Positions 17,666-25,840 of a DNA stretch of 55,081 nt are shown here, in pieces. This DNA comes from UMGS1781 sp964389545 (GTDB lineage: Bacteria; Bacillota; Clostridia; TANB77; CAG-508): NCBI GenBank assembly GCA_964389545.1, contig CAYMDN010000005.1, forward strand, positions 1-55,081, read 5' to 3'. How positions within the stretch are numbered: position 1 is the stretch's first letter; the number at the start of each line of letters is the position of its first letter. The translations under genes and the position numbers were made by a program. The notes beneath the pieces were generated by a model. It was given only the letters and a program-made list of their open reading frames with translations. It did not search any database and was not told the origin of the DNA.

Positions 17666-18337
17666 ATGAATTTAAGTGGGTTTCAGGATGAAATAGGATA
17701 TAAATTTAATAATATAGAATTACTAAAAACAGCACTTACACATACATCCTATGCTAACGAAAATAAAAAGGAAAGTAATGAAAAACTTGAATTTTTAGGA
17801 GATGCAGTGCTTGAATTTGTTGTAAGCAATTATTTATATAAAAACTATAATCATTTAAAAGAAGGAAAAATGACAAAGGTTAGAGCAACAGTAGTATGTG
17901 AAAAAAGTTTACATCATGTTGCATTAAAGCACAATTTTGGAGAACTTCTATACCTAGGAAATAGCGAAAAAAAGAGTCATGGAAATGAAAAACCAGCAAT
18001 ACTAGCAGATAGTGTGGAAGCGGTAATAGCAGCTATTTACTTGGATTCAGGATTGAAAGAAGCTGAAAAATTTATAATAAGTAATCTTAAAGATTCTATT
18101 GAGATAGAGAGTAAGAATGCGGGAGAAAAAGACTACAAAACCGTGTTACAAGAAGAACTACAAAAAAATGGAAGTGTAGAGATAGAATATATTATAGTAG
18201 ATGAAAAAGGACCAGATCATGATAAAAGCTTTATTGCGGAAGTAAGGTTTAATAAAAAATGTTTAGCAAGAGGTGTTGGAAAAACCAAAAAAGAAGCAGA
18301 AATGCAAGCTGCTAAACAAGCACTAGAAAATATATAG
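17666..18337 (+). CDS. rnc: Ribonuclease III
   Basis: This 223-residue dsRNA endonuclease processes rRNA precursors and structured transcripts. The catalytic domain holds the signature NEKLEFLGDAVL (38-49, with Glu42 and Asp46) and the second acidic site in ADSVEAVIAAIYLD. The C-terminal dsRNA-binding domain (about 153-222) ends with KTKKEAEMQAAKQALE. Length is typical. GAGGAGG precedes ATG 17666. A radical SAM gene starts 22 bases downstream; an rnc plus radical SAM pair is a familiar arrangement in Clostridia. Confidence 0.97.
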   Translation: MNLSGFQDEIGYKFNNIELLKTALTHTSYANENKKESNEKLEFLGDAVLEFVVSNYLYKNYNHLKEGKMTKVRATVVCEKSLHHVALKHNFGELLYLGNSEKKSHGNEKPAILADSVEAVIAAIYLDSGLKEAEKFIISNLKDSIEIESKNAGEKDYKTVLQEELQKNGSVEIEYIIVDEKGPDHDKSFIAEVRFNKKCLARGVGKTKKEAEMQAAKQALENI

Positions 18338-18359
18338 AATGAAAGGAAGACAAAGGAAA

Positions 18360-19415
18360 ATGCCAAAGCAATATATTATACCAATATTTGTACCACATTT
18401 AGGATGCCCTAATGACTGCACATTTTGCAACCAAAAAAGTATCAGTGGGCAAGTAAAAGAAGTAACAGAAGAAGATGTAGATAAAACAATACAAGAATAC
18501 TTATTTAATTTTAAAGAAAAGGATACATATAAGGAAATTGCATTTTTTGGCGGCAGCTTTACAGGTATTGACATTGAAACTCAAGAAAAATTACTAAATG
18601 TTGCATATAAATATGTAAGAAGAAAAAGAGTAGATGCAATAAGAGTATCTACACGTCCAGATTATATAGATAAGAAAAGACTAAAATTATTAAAAAAATA
18701 TGGTGTAAAAACTATAGAACTAGGGGTACAATCAACAAATGACTATATATTAAAGAAATGCAAAAGAGGACATACTTTTGAAGATGTAAAAAAAGCATCA
18801 AAATTAATTAGAAGATATGGATTTAATTTAGGACATCAAATGATGATAGGATTACCAGATAGCACATGGTTAGATGAGCTAAATACAGCTAGAGATTTAG
18901 CAAAGCTAAAACCTAAAATGGTAAGATTATATCCAGTACTTGTAATAAGAAATACTGAATTAGCAAGAGACTATTATAAACATGAATATGAGCCGATAAT
19001 GCTAACTCAAGCAGTTGAAAGATGTAAAGATTTACACAATTTCTTTGAACATAAGAGAATAAAAGTAATAAGAGTAGGATTACAAAATACAGACATTATA
19101 TCAAATCCTAAAAACATTCAAAGCGAGGTTATAGCTGGACCATACCATGAAGCATTTGGGCAATTGGTAGATGATAGCATATGGTATGATAGAATTTTAG
19201 CAGAAGTAAAAAAGATTAATATAAAAGTAATAGAGATAGAAGTAGAAGTTAATCCGGCAGATGCAAATAATGTTATTGGACATAAGAAAGAAAACTTGAA
19301 AAAGATGAAAGAACTATATGAATTAGATATAAATGTAAAACAAAATTTAAGCGTAAAACCAGGTAAATTCAATATGAAAATATTAAAAACATATAAAGAC
19401 TTTTTGGATGATTAG
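18360..19415 (+). CDS. Radical SAM protein of the Elp3/oxygen-independent type
   Basis: A 351-residue radical SAM enzyme with the [4Fe-4S] motif C-x3-C-x2-C at Cys16, Cys20 and Cys23 (LGCPNDCTFC). FFGGSFTGID (about 62-71) is the GGE-like SAM-binding strand and VKTIELGVQSTND (about 116-128) is a conserved core strand. It resembles the clostridial Elp3-like proteins encoded beside rnc. They lack the acetyltransferase half of true Elp3, and the substrate is unknown. I prefer ATG 18360 (MPKQYIIPIF) because an AAAGGAAG site precedes it, whereas ATG 18339 has none. TsaC/Sua5 follows after 14 bases. Confidence 0.88.
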   Translation: MPKQYIIPIFVPHLGCPNDCTFCNQKSISGQVKEVTEEDVDKTIQEYLFNFKEKDTYKEIAFFGGSFTGIDIETQEKLLNVAYKYVRRKRVDAIRVSTRPDYIDKKRLKLLKKYGVKTIELGVQSTNDYILKKCKRGHTFEDVKKASKLIRRYGFNLGHQMMIGLPDSTWLDELNTARDLAKLKPKMVRLYPVLVIRNTELARDYYKHEYEPIMLTQAVERCKDLHNFFEHKRIKVIRVGLQNTDIISNPKNIQSEVIAGPYHEAFGQLVDDSIWYDRILAEVKKINIKVIEIEVEVNPADANNVIGHKKENLKKMKELYELDINVKQNLSVKPGKFNMKILKTYKDFLDD

Positions 19416-19429
19416 AGAAGGGATAATAG

Positions 19430-20464
19430 ATGCAATCTAAATACATAAATTGTAAAGAAAACATAAATGATATAGAAATAAAAGAAGCGGCACAAGCAAT
19501 AAAAGATGGAAAACTCGTATTATTTCCAACAGAAACAGTATATGGAATAGGGGCAAATGCACTGAATGAAGAGGCTGTAAAGAAAATTTATATTGCAAAA
19601 GGAAGAGCAAGTGATAATCCTTTAATAGCACATGTTTCAAGTGTTGATATGCTAAAGCAAATAGTAACTGAAGTAGGAAATATAGAAAAGGCATTAATAG
19701 AAAAGTTTTGGCCAGGACCTTTAACAATTATATTTAATAAGAAGGAAATTGTACCCAATATCATTACTGCAGGATTGGAAACCGTTGCAGTAAGGATGCC
19801 GAGCAATATTATAGCAAATAAATTAATTGAGTTTTCAGGAATTCCAATTGCAGCACCAAGTGCAAATATTTCAGGAAAGCCTAGTGGAACAATACTAGAG
19901 GACATATTACCTGAATTAGATGGAAAGGTAGAATATGCAATAGATGGCGGAAAAGTTGATATAGGACTTGAATCAACAGTAGTACGAGTAATTGATGATA
20001 CATTACATATTCTTAGACCAGGAAAGGTAACTAAAGAGGACATTGAAAATTTAGGATTTAAAGTAGAAATAGAAAAACAAATATTAGGAAAGTACAAAGA
20101 AGGTGAAAAGGTATTATCTCCAGGAATAAAGTACAAGCATTATTCACCAGAAACAAAATGTGTATTAGTATATAGTAAAGATAATGATAAAATGGTAAAT
20201 AAAATAAATGAAATAGCAAACGATAAAAAAACAGTTATACTTTGCAAAACATCAAATTTAGATAAATATGTGAACGATATAAAATTACCAATGGGAGACA
20301 CATTGGAAGAGATAAGTAATAATATATTTACATTACTTAGACAGGTAGATAAGTATGAGGCAGACATAGTAATAATAGAAGGTGTAACTCATGAAGGATT
20401 GGGACTAGCAATAATGAACAGATTACTAAGAGCATGTGCACACAATTATATAGAAGTTGAATAG
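19430..20464 (+). CDS. tsaC: L-threonylcarbamoyladenylate synthase (TsaC/Sua5, long form)
   Basis: This 344-residue enzyme makes threonylcarbamoyl-AMP from threonine, bicarbonate and ATP for the t6A37 modification of tRNAs reading ANN codons. The YrdC domain (about 15-200) carries FPTETVYGIGANA, KGRASDNPLIAHV, WPGPLTIIF and SANISGKPSGT. The C-terminal Sua5 domain (about 225-344) contains SPGIKYKHYSP and GLGLAIMNRLLRAC, so this is the two-domain form. TsaE, TsaB and RimI, which act in or near the same pathway, are encoded at 46989-48505. It ends the rnc-containing run. Confidence 0.95.
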   Translation: MQSKYINCKENINDIEIKEAAQAIKDGKLVLFPTETVYGIGANALNEEAVKKIYIAKGRASDNPLIAHVSSVDMLKQIVTEVGNIEKALIEKFWPGPLTIIFNKKEIVPNIITAGLETVAVRMPSNIIANKLIEFSGIPIAAPSANISGKPSGTILEDILPELDGKVEYAIDGGKVDIGLESTVVRVIDDTLHILRPGKVTKEDIENLGFKVEIEKQILGKYKEGEKVLSPGIKYKHYSPETKCVLVYSKDNDKMVNKINEIANDKKTVILCKTSNLDKYVNDIKLPMGDTLEEISNNIFTLLRQVDKYEADIVIIEGVTHEGLGLAIMNRLLRACAHNYIEVE

Positions 20465-20526
20465 ACAAGAAAGGTTCTTATTGCAAGAGACTTTCAGATA
20501 AATTTTGAAAAAAATCAAAAAAAGTA

Positions 20527-20555
20527 TTGACAAAATAAAATAAATAGTCTATAAT
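20527..20555 (+). promoter_or_regulatory. Perfect consensus promoter for tRNA-Gly
   Basis: TTGACA (20527-20532) and TATAAT (20550-20555) match consensus exactly with a 17-bp spacer and lie 22 bases before the tRNA. Confidence 0.9.
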
Positions 20556-20577
20556 CTATATTCGTAGTGAGTAAGTT

Positions 20578-20651
20578 GCAGGTGTAGTTCAATGGTAGAA
20601 CCCCAGCCTTCCAAGCTGGCTACGTGGGTTCGATTCCCACTACCTGCTCCA
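20578..20651 (+). tRNA. tRNA-Gly (anticodon UCC)
   Basis: The acceptor stem GCAGGTG pairs with TACCTGC (one G-U), the anticodon stem CCAGC/GCTGG holds loop CTTCCAA, the T loop is TTCGATT and CCA is encoded. It stands alone between tsaC and the secretion locus. Confidence 0.97.
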
Positions 20652-20680
20652 AAAAGACTAGCGATAAGCTAGTCTTTTTT
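20651..20680 (+). terminator. Terminator after tRNA-Gly
   Basis: A 12-bp stem (20651-20662 with 20668-20679) has loop GATAA and ends in a T run. It isolates the tRNA from the secretion locus. Confidence 0.9.
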
Positions 20681-20806
20681 TATGCGATTAACTATATATC
20701 ATATATTAAGTGCGGATAAAGAATAAAATAATATAAAAGTTAACCATAAAAAGAGCTAAAAATGACGTAAAATGGAATAAATTTACAGTATAGAATAAAA
20801 AAAGTA

Positions 20807-20905
20807 TTGACAAATTCTTAAAAAAACATTAAAATATAGTTAATTATAGTAATAGACATAAAATGTGCATAAAAAGTTGCAAGAAATGTAAAAAAATGCT
20901 ATAAT
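20807..20905 (+). promoter_or_regulatory. Tandem promoters for the type IV secretion-like locus
   Basis: P1 is TTGACA (20807-20812), 17 bp, TAAAAT (20830-20835). P2 is TTGCAA (20877-20882), 17 bp, TATAAT (20900-20905). P2 starts about 33 bases before the first pilin gene, whose ribosome binding site is GTAGGAGGTG. The rest of 20681-20944 shows nothing else. Confidence 0.7.
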
Positions 20906-20944
20906 GAGTATAGTAGTAGGTGTAGTGTAGGAGGTGCTATTAAT

Positions 20945-21289
20945 ATGAAAAGAACAGAAAAAATTTTAATAGCGTTGATAAGCATCGCACTTATGTTTCA
21001 AACGGGAAGCGTATATGCATTATCGAATTTAAACAGTTACGATCCAAATCCCTCAATTAATAACTCTGGGACATTTATAGACAAAGTTGAACCTATACTT
21101 GGATTTATAAGAGATACAGGAATGATTGTTTCAGTTGTTGCTTTATCAATTATAGGATTAAAGTATATGATTACTAGTCCACAAGAAAAAGCAGATTACA
21201 AAAAAGAAATGATACCTTTTATTGTAGGATGCACCTTGATAGGAAGTATTACAGCTATATTAAAAATAATTGAGCTTGCATTAAAGTAA
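20945..21289 (+). CDS. VirB2/TrbC-like pilin subunit 1
   Basis: A 114-residue small membrane protein with the build of a type IV secretion pilin. A signal peptide (1-26, ending YAL) is followed by a short extracellular part, a helix at about 50-72 (FIRDTGMIVSVVALSIIGLKYM), a basic cytoplasmic loop (SPQEKADYKKEM) and a second helix (about 88-110). The GLKYM plus SxxEKxxYK(K)xM-P segment is the shared core of Gram-positive VirB2-like proteins and recurs in the next two genes. Pilins form the extracellular fibre or channel lining. It is first in the locus. Confidence 0.85.
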   Translation: MKRTEKILIALISIALMFQTGSVYALSNLNSYDPNPSINNSGTFIDKVEPILGFIRDTGMIVSVVALSIIGLKYMITSPQEKADYKKEMIPFIVGCTLIGSITAILKIIELALK

Positions 21290-21314
21290 AAAGAACAGGG
21301 TTAGGTGAGATGAT

Positions 21315-21758
21315 ATGAAAAAAAATATAATAAGCTTAATAGCTATTGTAATGTTAGTATTAGTATCTTTATCAAATCAGGTATATGCAGTTGATGATAT
21401 TGTAAATTCAGGTTCTGATTTTTTAAAAGTTGGAAAAAATGAGTACAATAGCAATTCACCAATAGATGAAGGAGCTTTGAAAAATACATCAAATAATATT
21501 TATAATATTTTCTTTGCAATTGCCGTAGTAATTGCAATTGCAGTAGGAATGATAATAGGAATACAATTTGTTATGGGAAGTGTTGATGAAAAGGCAAAGA
21601 TCAAAGAAACTTTAGTTCCATATGTAGTAGGATGTGTAGTTATATTCTCAGCTTTTACAATTTGGAAGCTAGTTATGGAAATAGGAAATGAAGTTGAAGC
21701 TGCAACACCAAATACAACGATATCAAGTGTTTATGACATTACATCAGAATTAGAATAA
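21315..21758 (+). CDS. VirB2/TrbC-like pilin subunit 2
   Basis: A 147-residue paralogue of the preceding pilin. A signal peptide (1-25, ending VYA) precedes a longer extracellular part (about 26-60) and a helix (IFFAIAVVIAIAVGMIIGIQFVMG). The conserved basic loop (SVDEKAKIKETLVPYV) and second helix follow, with an extra acidic/Thr-rich C-terminal tail absent from the other two. The tail could be a processing or assembly region; that is inference. GTGAGATG precedes the ATG weakly. It lies 25 bases after pilin 1 and probably shares its transcript. Confidence 0.82.
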   Translation: MKKNIISLIAIVMLVLVSLSNQVYAVDDIVNSGSDFLKVGKNEYNSNSPIDEGALKNTSNNIYNIFFAIAVVIAIAVGMIIGIQFVMGSVDEKAKIKETLVPYVVGCVVIFSAFTIWKLVMEIGNEVEAATPNTTISSVYDITSELE

Positions 21759-21832
21759 TATAAATTGTTTTTAACGTTTTCTTATTTTTAAGAAAGATCA
21801 AATAATAAATTATTAAAAGAAAGGGGAAAAAT

Positions 21833-22186
21833 ATGAGAAAATCAATAAAATTACTTTCTGTACTAATGATGGTTGCATTAATAACAATGTCAGTTGTATC
21901 ACCAGTATTTGCATCTAATTCATCAGTAATCAATGGAATTAATATTCAAAGTGGTAATACACAATCAATGCAAGAACTAGCTGGAAAAATTTTAGGATTT
22001 ATTAGAAACATCGCATTAATCGGTGGTGTTGTTATAATAGCAGTTCTAGGTCTTAAGTACATGATGGGAAGTTTGGAAGAAAAATCAGAATACAAAAAAT
22101 CTATGATTCCTTTAGTAGTTGGTATAGTAGTAGTAATGAGTGCTACAACAATAGCAAAATTACTATTTGATACATTTACACTATAA
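21833..22186 (+). CDS. VirB2/TrbC-like pilin subunit 3
   Basis: A 117-residue third pilin-like protein. The signal peptide (1-26, ending FAS) is followed by a short extracellular stretch and helix (ALIGGVVIIAVLGLKYMMG), the basic loop SLEEKSEYKKSMIP, and a second helix ending near the C terminus. Of the three it is closest to pilin 1 in the loop region. AAAGGGGAA gives a strong ribosome binding site. A near-perfect terminator follows directly, so the three pilin genes form a unit separable from the rest of the machine and may be made in excess. Confidence 0.85.
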   Translation: MRKSIKLLSVLMMVALITMSVVSPVFASNSSVINGINIQSGNTQSMQELAGKILGFIRNIALIGGVVIIAVLGLKYMMGSLEEKSEYKKSMIPLVVGIVVVMSATTIAKLLFDTFTL

Positions 22187-22204
22187 GAGATTAATGATAA
22201 TAAT

Positions 22205-22239
22205 AAAAAAGATATCAGTTGTAAACTGATATCTTTTTT
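22205..22239 (+). terminator. Strong terminator after the pilin genes
   Basis: A 16-bp perfect stem (22205-22220 with 22224-22239) has a 3-base loop, and the 3' arm ends in a T run. It splits the pilin unit from the channel and ATPase unit. Confidence 0.92.
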
Positions 22240-22311
22240 TATGTCATAAAACCCCATTATTACACTAATATTACGCTAAAATTAAGTTTTCATTACATAG
22301 GTACAAAATAG

Positions 22312-22340
22312 TTACAATTAAATACAAAATTTGATATAAT
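22312..22340 (+). promoter_or_regulatory. Promoter for the PrgI/VirB4/VirB6 unit
   Basis: TTACAA (22312-22317) and TATAAT (22335-22340) are 17 bp apart. The transcript would start about 28 bases before the TTG start codon of the PrgI-like gene. Confidence 0.7.
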
Positions 22341-22374
22341 GAACTAAATAAAATGCAATAAAGGGGGAATTACC

Positions 22375-22720
22375 TTGGCTATACATAAGATACCAAGAAA
22401 TGTAAAAGGTGAACGGAAGAATATTGATGATTTTTACTACAAAATCGTTAATATATACATGCTTAACTGGAGTAATAGGACTAGGGTTCTTTTATTTATT
22501 CATGTCTTTAGGAATGAGTATGGTTGGAATAATAGTAGCACTATTATTTGCTGCCATAGGTTTTATAGTAGGAAGCTTTAATATACCGGAAAATGCAACA
22601 TTTGGATTTGCAAAAATGGCAGGGGGAGAAAAGATAGATGAAGCCATTGTTAAATGGTACAAATTTAAAAAGAAGAAAAACATAATATATACATATACAG
22701 AAGACAAAGGAGGAAAATAA
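22375..22720 (+). pseudogene. PrgI family (VirB3-like) membrane protein, frameshifted after 13 codons
   Basis: PrgI/VirB3-type proteins are small two-helix membrane partners of VirB4. Translation from TTG 22375, 7 bases after AAGGGGG, reads AIHKIPRNVKGE and then leaves frame. Deleting C22414 continues it as GEGRILMIFTTKSLIY, two helices (GVIGLGFFYLFMSLG and IIVALLFAAIGFIVG) and the family ending FGFAKMAGGEKIDEAIVKW. That would give a 114-residue protein of normal length ending one base before the next gene. As written the gene is broken, although a downstream GTG at 22409 could start a shortened form. The defect may be a sequencing error; the rest of the operon is intact. Confidence 0.8.
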
Positions 22721-22721
22721 C

Positions 22722-23912
22722 ATGGATAATTTGATGAATACTTTGACAATGCTACTGATAATATTGCTATTTGCAGCAGTTATTTTAGTTTTAATTATAT
22801 GGTATATGTCATATAAAAATAAACAAAGTAGTAATGATAAAGAGGGAGGAGAACCTTCAACAACTACTAAAGTGGCAAGGGAATACACAAAGAAATCCAT
22901 TTTTCAATTCATGCAATTTGATAAAATAGAAGATAACATGATAATACAGGATGACGGAAAAAAGTATTTAATGGTAATTGAGTGCGAAGGAATAAATTAT
23001 GATTTAATGTCACAAGTAGAAAAAACAGCAGTTGAAGCAGGATTTGTTCAATTCTTAAATACATTAAGACATCCAATTCAAATATATACACAAACAAGAA
23101 CAATAAACATTGCAGAGAGTATAGCTAATTACACAGAAAAGTTAGAAGAAACAAAAAAAGATTTAGAAATAAAGCAAGTGGCTTATAACAGATTAGTAAA
23201 AGCAGAAAGCTATAATGAAAAACAAGCAGAAGCATTATCAAAAGAAATAATCAGATTAAACAACTTATATGAATATGGAAATGATGTTATTGAAAATATT
23301 CAAAAAACAAGCCAAAATAAAAATGTTTTAAGAAAACACTATTATATAGTAATTCCATATTATGCAGCAGAGCTTGCAGGAGAATTACTTGATGAAGAAG
23401 AGAGAAATAGCATGATATTCTCAGAATTATATACTCGAGCACAATCTTTAATAAGAGCATTATCTGCATGTACAATAAAAAGTAGAGTACTAAATTCAAA
23501 TGAATTAGTTGAACTTTTATACATTGCTTACAACAGAGATGAAGCAGATGTATATAGTGTTCAAAAGGCTGTTAGAGCAGGATATAACGAATTATATTCA
23601 ACAGCTCAGGATGTATTAGATAAGAAAATGCAAGCATTAGACGACAAAATAGAAAAAGAAGCAATGACGCTTGCAAAAGATACTATAAATATTGTTAGAG
23701 AAGAAAAAGAGAGAAAAATAAAGAACAAAGAAGATAATTTTGAAAATCTTGTAAAGAAAATGGCGGAAGAAATGCTAAAGGAAAATCAAAAATACATTGG
23801 TAAAGACGTAGCAGAAAAATCTATAGAGATGATAAAAGGTACAGAAGGAGGAAATGCAAATGGGCAAGAAACAAAAACAAATGCAGGAAATGCAAATACA
23901 ACAGCAAAATAA
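22722..23912 (+). CDS. TraC/VirB4 N-terminal-like membrane protein
   Basis: A 396-residue protein with an N-terminal helix (about 8-29) and a large cytoplasmic part. Residues about 55-125 (FMQFDKIEDNMIIQDDGKK, then FVQFLNTLRHPIQIYTQTR) resemble the N-terminal domain of VirB4/TraC ATPases. A long coiled-coil (about 130-180), a middle domain with YYIVIPYY, and another charged helical region (about 290-360) follow. The C terminus is Asn/Gly/Thr-rich. There is no Walker motif, so it is probably a structural partner of the VirB4 encoded next, with which it overlaps by 53 bases. Specific function is inferred. Confidence 0.72.
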   Translation: MDNLMNTLTMLLIILLFAAVILVLIIWYMSYKNKQSSNDKEGGEPSTTTKVAREYTKKSIFQFMQFDKIEDNMIIQDDGKKYLMVIECEGINYDLMSQVEKTAVEAGFVQFLNTLRHPIQIYTQTRTINIAESIANYTEKLEETKKDLEIKQVAYNRLVKAESYNEKQAEALSKEIIRLNNLYEYGNDVIENIQKTSQNKNVLRKHYYIVIPYYAAELAGELLDEEERNSMIFSELYTRAQSLIRALSACTIKSRVLNSNELVELLYIAYNRDEADVYSVQKAVRAGYNELYSTAQDVLDKKMQALDDKIEKEAMTLAKDTINIVREEKERKIKNKEDNFENLVKKMAEEMLKENQKYIGKDVAEKSIEMIKGTEGGNANGQETKTNAGNANTTAK

Positions 23913-25818
23913 TTTATCTGTTCCAGAAGTTGAATATGAAATTTTAAGAAAGAAGACAATAAAAGAACTTATTGCTCCTTCAGGAATTGATGCATCAAAT
24001 ATTGACCACTTAGAGATTATTTCCAATACAACAAGATATGCAAGAAGCTTCTTTGTATCAAGTCTTCCAAGAATGTGTACTTTTCCAGAACTATTTAGAG
24101 ATATGTATTTATTTGGAGATATAAATACATCAATATATATAAAACCAGTTCCAGAAGCTAGATCTCAAAATGAATTAAACAAGGTAATTAACCAATTGGA
24201 AACAGAAAGAATTGTTGCAGCAGATAGAGGAAATATAAACAGAGAGAGTATATTAGCACAAAAAAGATTAGAGGCAGAAGGCTTAAGAGATGAAATCGCA
24301 TCAGGATTCAATAAATTATTTGAAGCTTCTATTATAGCTACATTGTATTCATACAACCTACAATCATTAGAAGCATATACAAAATTATTATCTACAGAAA
24401 TGTCAAAAACTTTGGTAGGTATAAAATCAGCATGGGGCATTCAAGATGAAGCATTACAATCGAATATGCCATTAATGAAAAATCAAGTAAAAACAACACA
24501 TACATTTGATAGAAATTCAATGGCAACTGTTTTCCCATTCACAACATCTGAGGTTGGGCATTTAACAGGTATTCCAATTGGAATGAATAAACAGACAGGA
24601 GTTCCTGTTTTATTTGACAACTTTCACCCAAGTCTAGCAAATTATAACATGGTAATTTTTGCTAAATCTGGTGCTGGAAAGTCAGTAACAATGAAAACTT
24701 TAATATCAAGATCAGCAGTATTAATGGGAATCGAAAGTTTAGCATTAGATGCTGAAGGTGAGTATAAAATTGTTGCTGAAGCACTTGGTGGTATAAATGT
24801 TGTACTAGGACCAACATCACCAACAATAATTAATCTATTCGATATAGAAGAAGAAAAAGTTAGAGATGAGATAACCGGTAGAGAAAAATCTGTTTTAAAT
24901 GTTGAGAACAAGATTGAGGATGTTACACAAGCCTTAATTACAATGGCAAGAGGAAGTACAAGAAGTGAAGAGGTTAACGAGTTAACAAAACAAATAATTG
25001 CAGAGGCTGTAGCGGAAGAATATACAAGATGTGGAATTACATCAGATCCAGAAAGTTTATATGAACCAAACTCACTTGGAAAACTTGCAAAATCAAGAGA
25101 GAAGAAAATGATGCCTACAATAGGATCATGGTATAGAACTTTGCTTAGAAAAGCACAAGAAAATACAGATGAAAACTATACATTCCACTATAGTTATTTA
25201 AGTAAGGTTATGAAACAATATGTTAGAGAACTAAATGGACAGATGGCGTATTTTGATGGACAATCTACATTTGACTTATTAGATTCAGTGCCATTTATAA
25301 ATCTTGATATATCTCAACTTGAAGAGAGATTTGCAAGACCATTAGCACAACAAATATTAATGTCATGGATATGGGAAAAGTTCGTTAAGAAGAATAGTGA
25401 AGATAGAAAAAAAGCGGTAAAGAAAAGAGTTTTAGTTGATGAGGCATGGATGTTATTACCATTCCCAGAAGCTGTTGAATTCTTAAATAAAATGGCAAGA
25501 CGTGCTAGAAAAAGAAATGTATCATTAGCTATCGTTTCACAAAGATTCCAAGACTTCTATGAGAAACCAGAAGCTCAAGCAGTTTTAACATCATCAGATA
25601 CTAAATTATTCCTAGCTCAAGATAAATCAGAAATTGCATACTTAAAAGAAGTATTCAAACTAAGTGAAGGTGAAGCTAATTTCTTAGTAACATGTTTAAT
25701 TGGTGAAGGATTATTTAAAGTTGGATCAGATACAGCAATACTTCAAATAACACCAACTAAGAGAGAATTTGAATTTATGGAGACAAACTTAAACAAGATA
25801 ATGGAAAAGAATATGTAA
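23860..25818 (+). CDS. virB4: VirB4-like type IV secretion ATPase
   Basis: This 652-residue ATPase is predicted to power pilus assembly and transport. A short VirB4-type N-terminal region leads to the ATPase core. Walker A is KSGAGKS (269-275), Walker B is VLVDEAWMLL (Asp527-Glu528), and RRARKRNVSLAIVSQRFQDF downstream is the family's sensor region. No N-terminal transmembrane helix is present; the overlapping upstream gene supplies one. ATG 23860 is chosen over ATG 23854 because AAGGAGG at 23845-23851 gives an 8-base gap. The gene is complete and uses host-like codons. It is the most reliable marker that the locus is a type IV secretion system. Confidence 0.95.
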   Translation: MGKKQKQMQEMQIQQQNNLSVPEVEYEILRKKTIKELIAPSGIDASNIDHLEIISNTTRYARSFFVSSLPRMCTFPELFRDMYLFGDINTSIYIKPVPEARSQNELNKVINQLETERIVAADRGNINRESILAQKRLEAEGLRDEIASGFNKLFEASIIATLYSYNLQSLEAYTKLLSTEMSKTLVGIKSAWGIQDEALQSNMPLMKNQVKTTHTFDRNSMATVFPFTTSEVGHLTGIPIGMNKQTGVPVLFDNFHPSLANYNMVIFAKSGAGKSVTMKTLISRSAVLMGIESLALDAEGEYKIVAEALGGINVVLGPTSPTIINLFDIEEEKVRDEITGREKSVLNVENKIEDVTQALITMARGSTRSEEVNELTKQIIAEAVAEEYTRCGITSDPESLYEPNSLGKLAKSREKKMMPTIGSWYRTLLRKAQENTDENYTFHYSYLSKVMKQYVRELNGQMAYFDGQSTFDLLDSVPFINLDISQLEERFARPLAQQILMSWIWEKFVKKNSEDRKKAVKKRVLVDEAWMLLPFPEAVEFLNKMARRARKRNVSLAIVSQRFQDFYEKPEAQAVLTSSDTKLFLAQDKSEIAYLKEVFKLSEGEANFLVTCLIGEGLFKVGSDTAILQITPTKREFEFMETNLNKIMEKNM

Positions 25819-25840
25819 GATATATAAATTGGGGTATATT

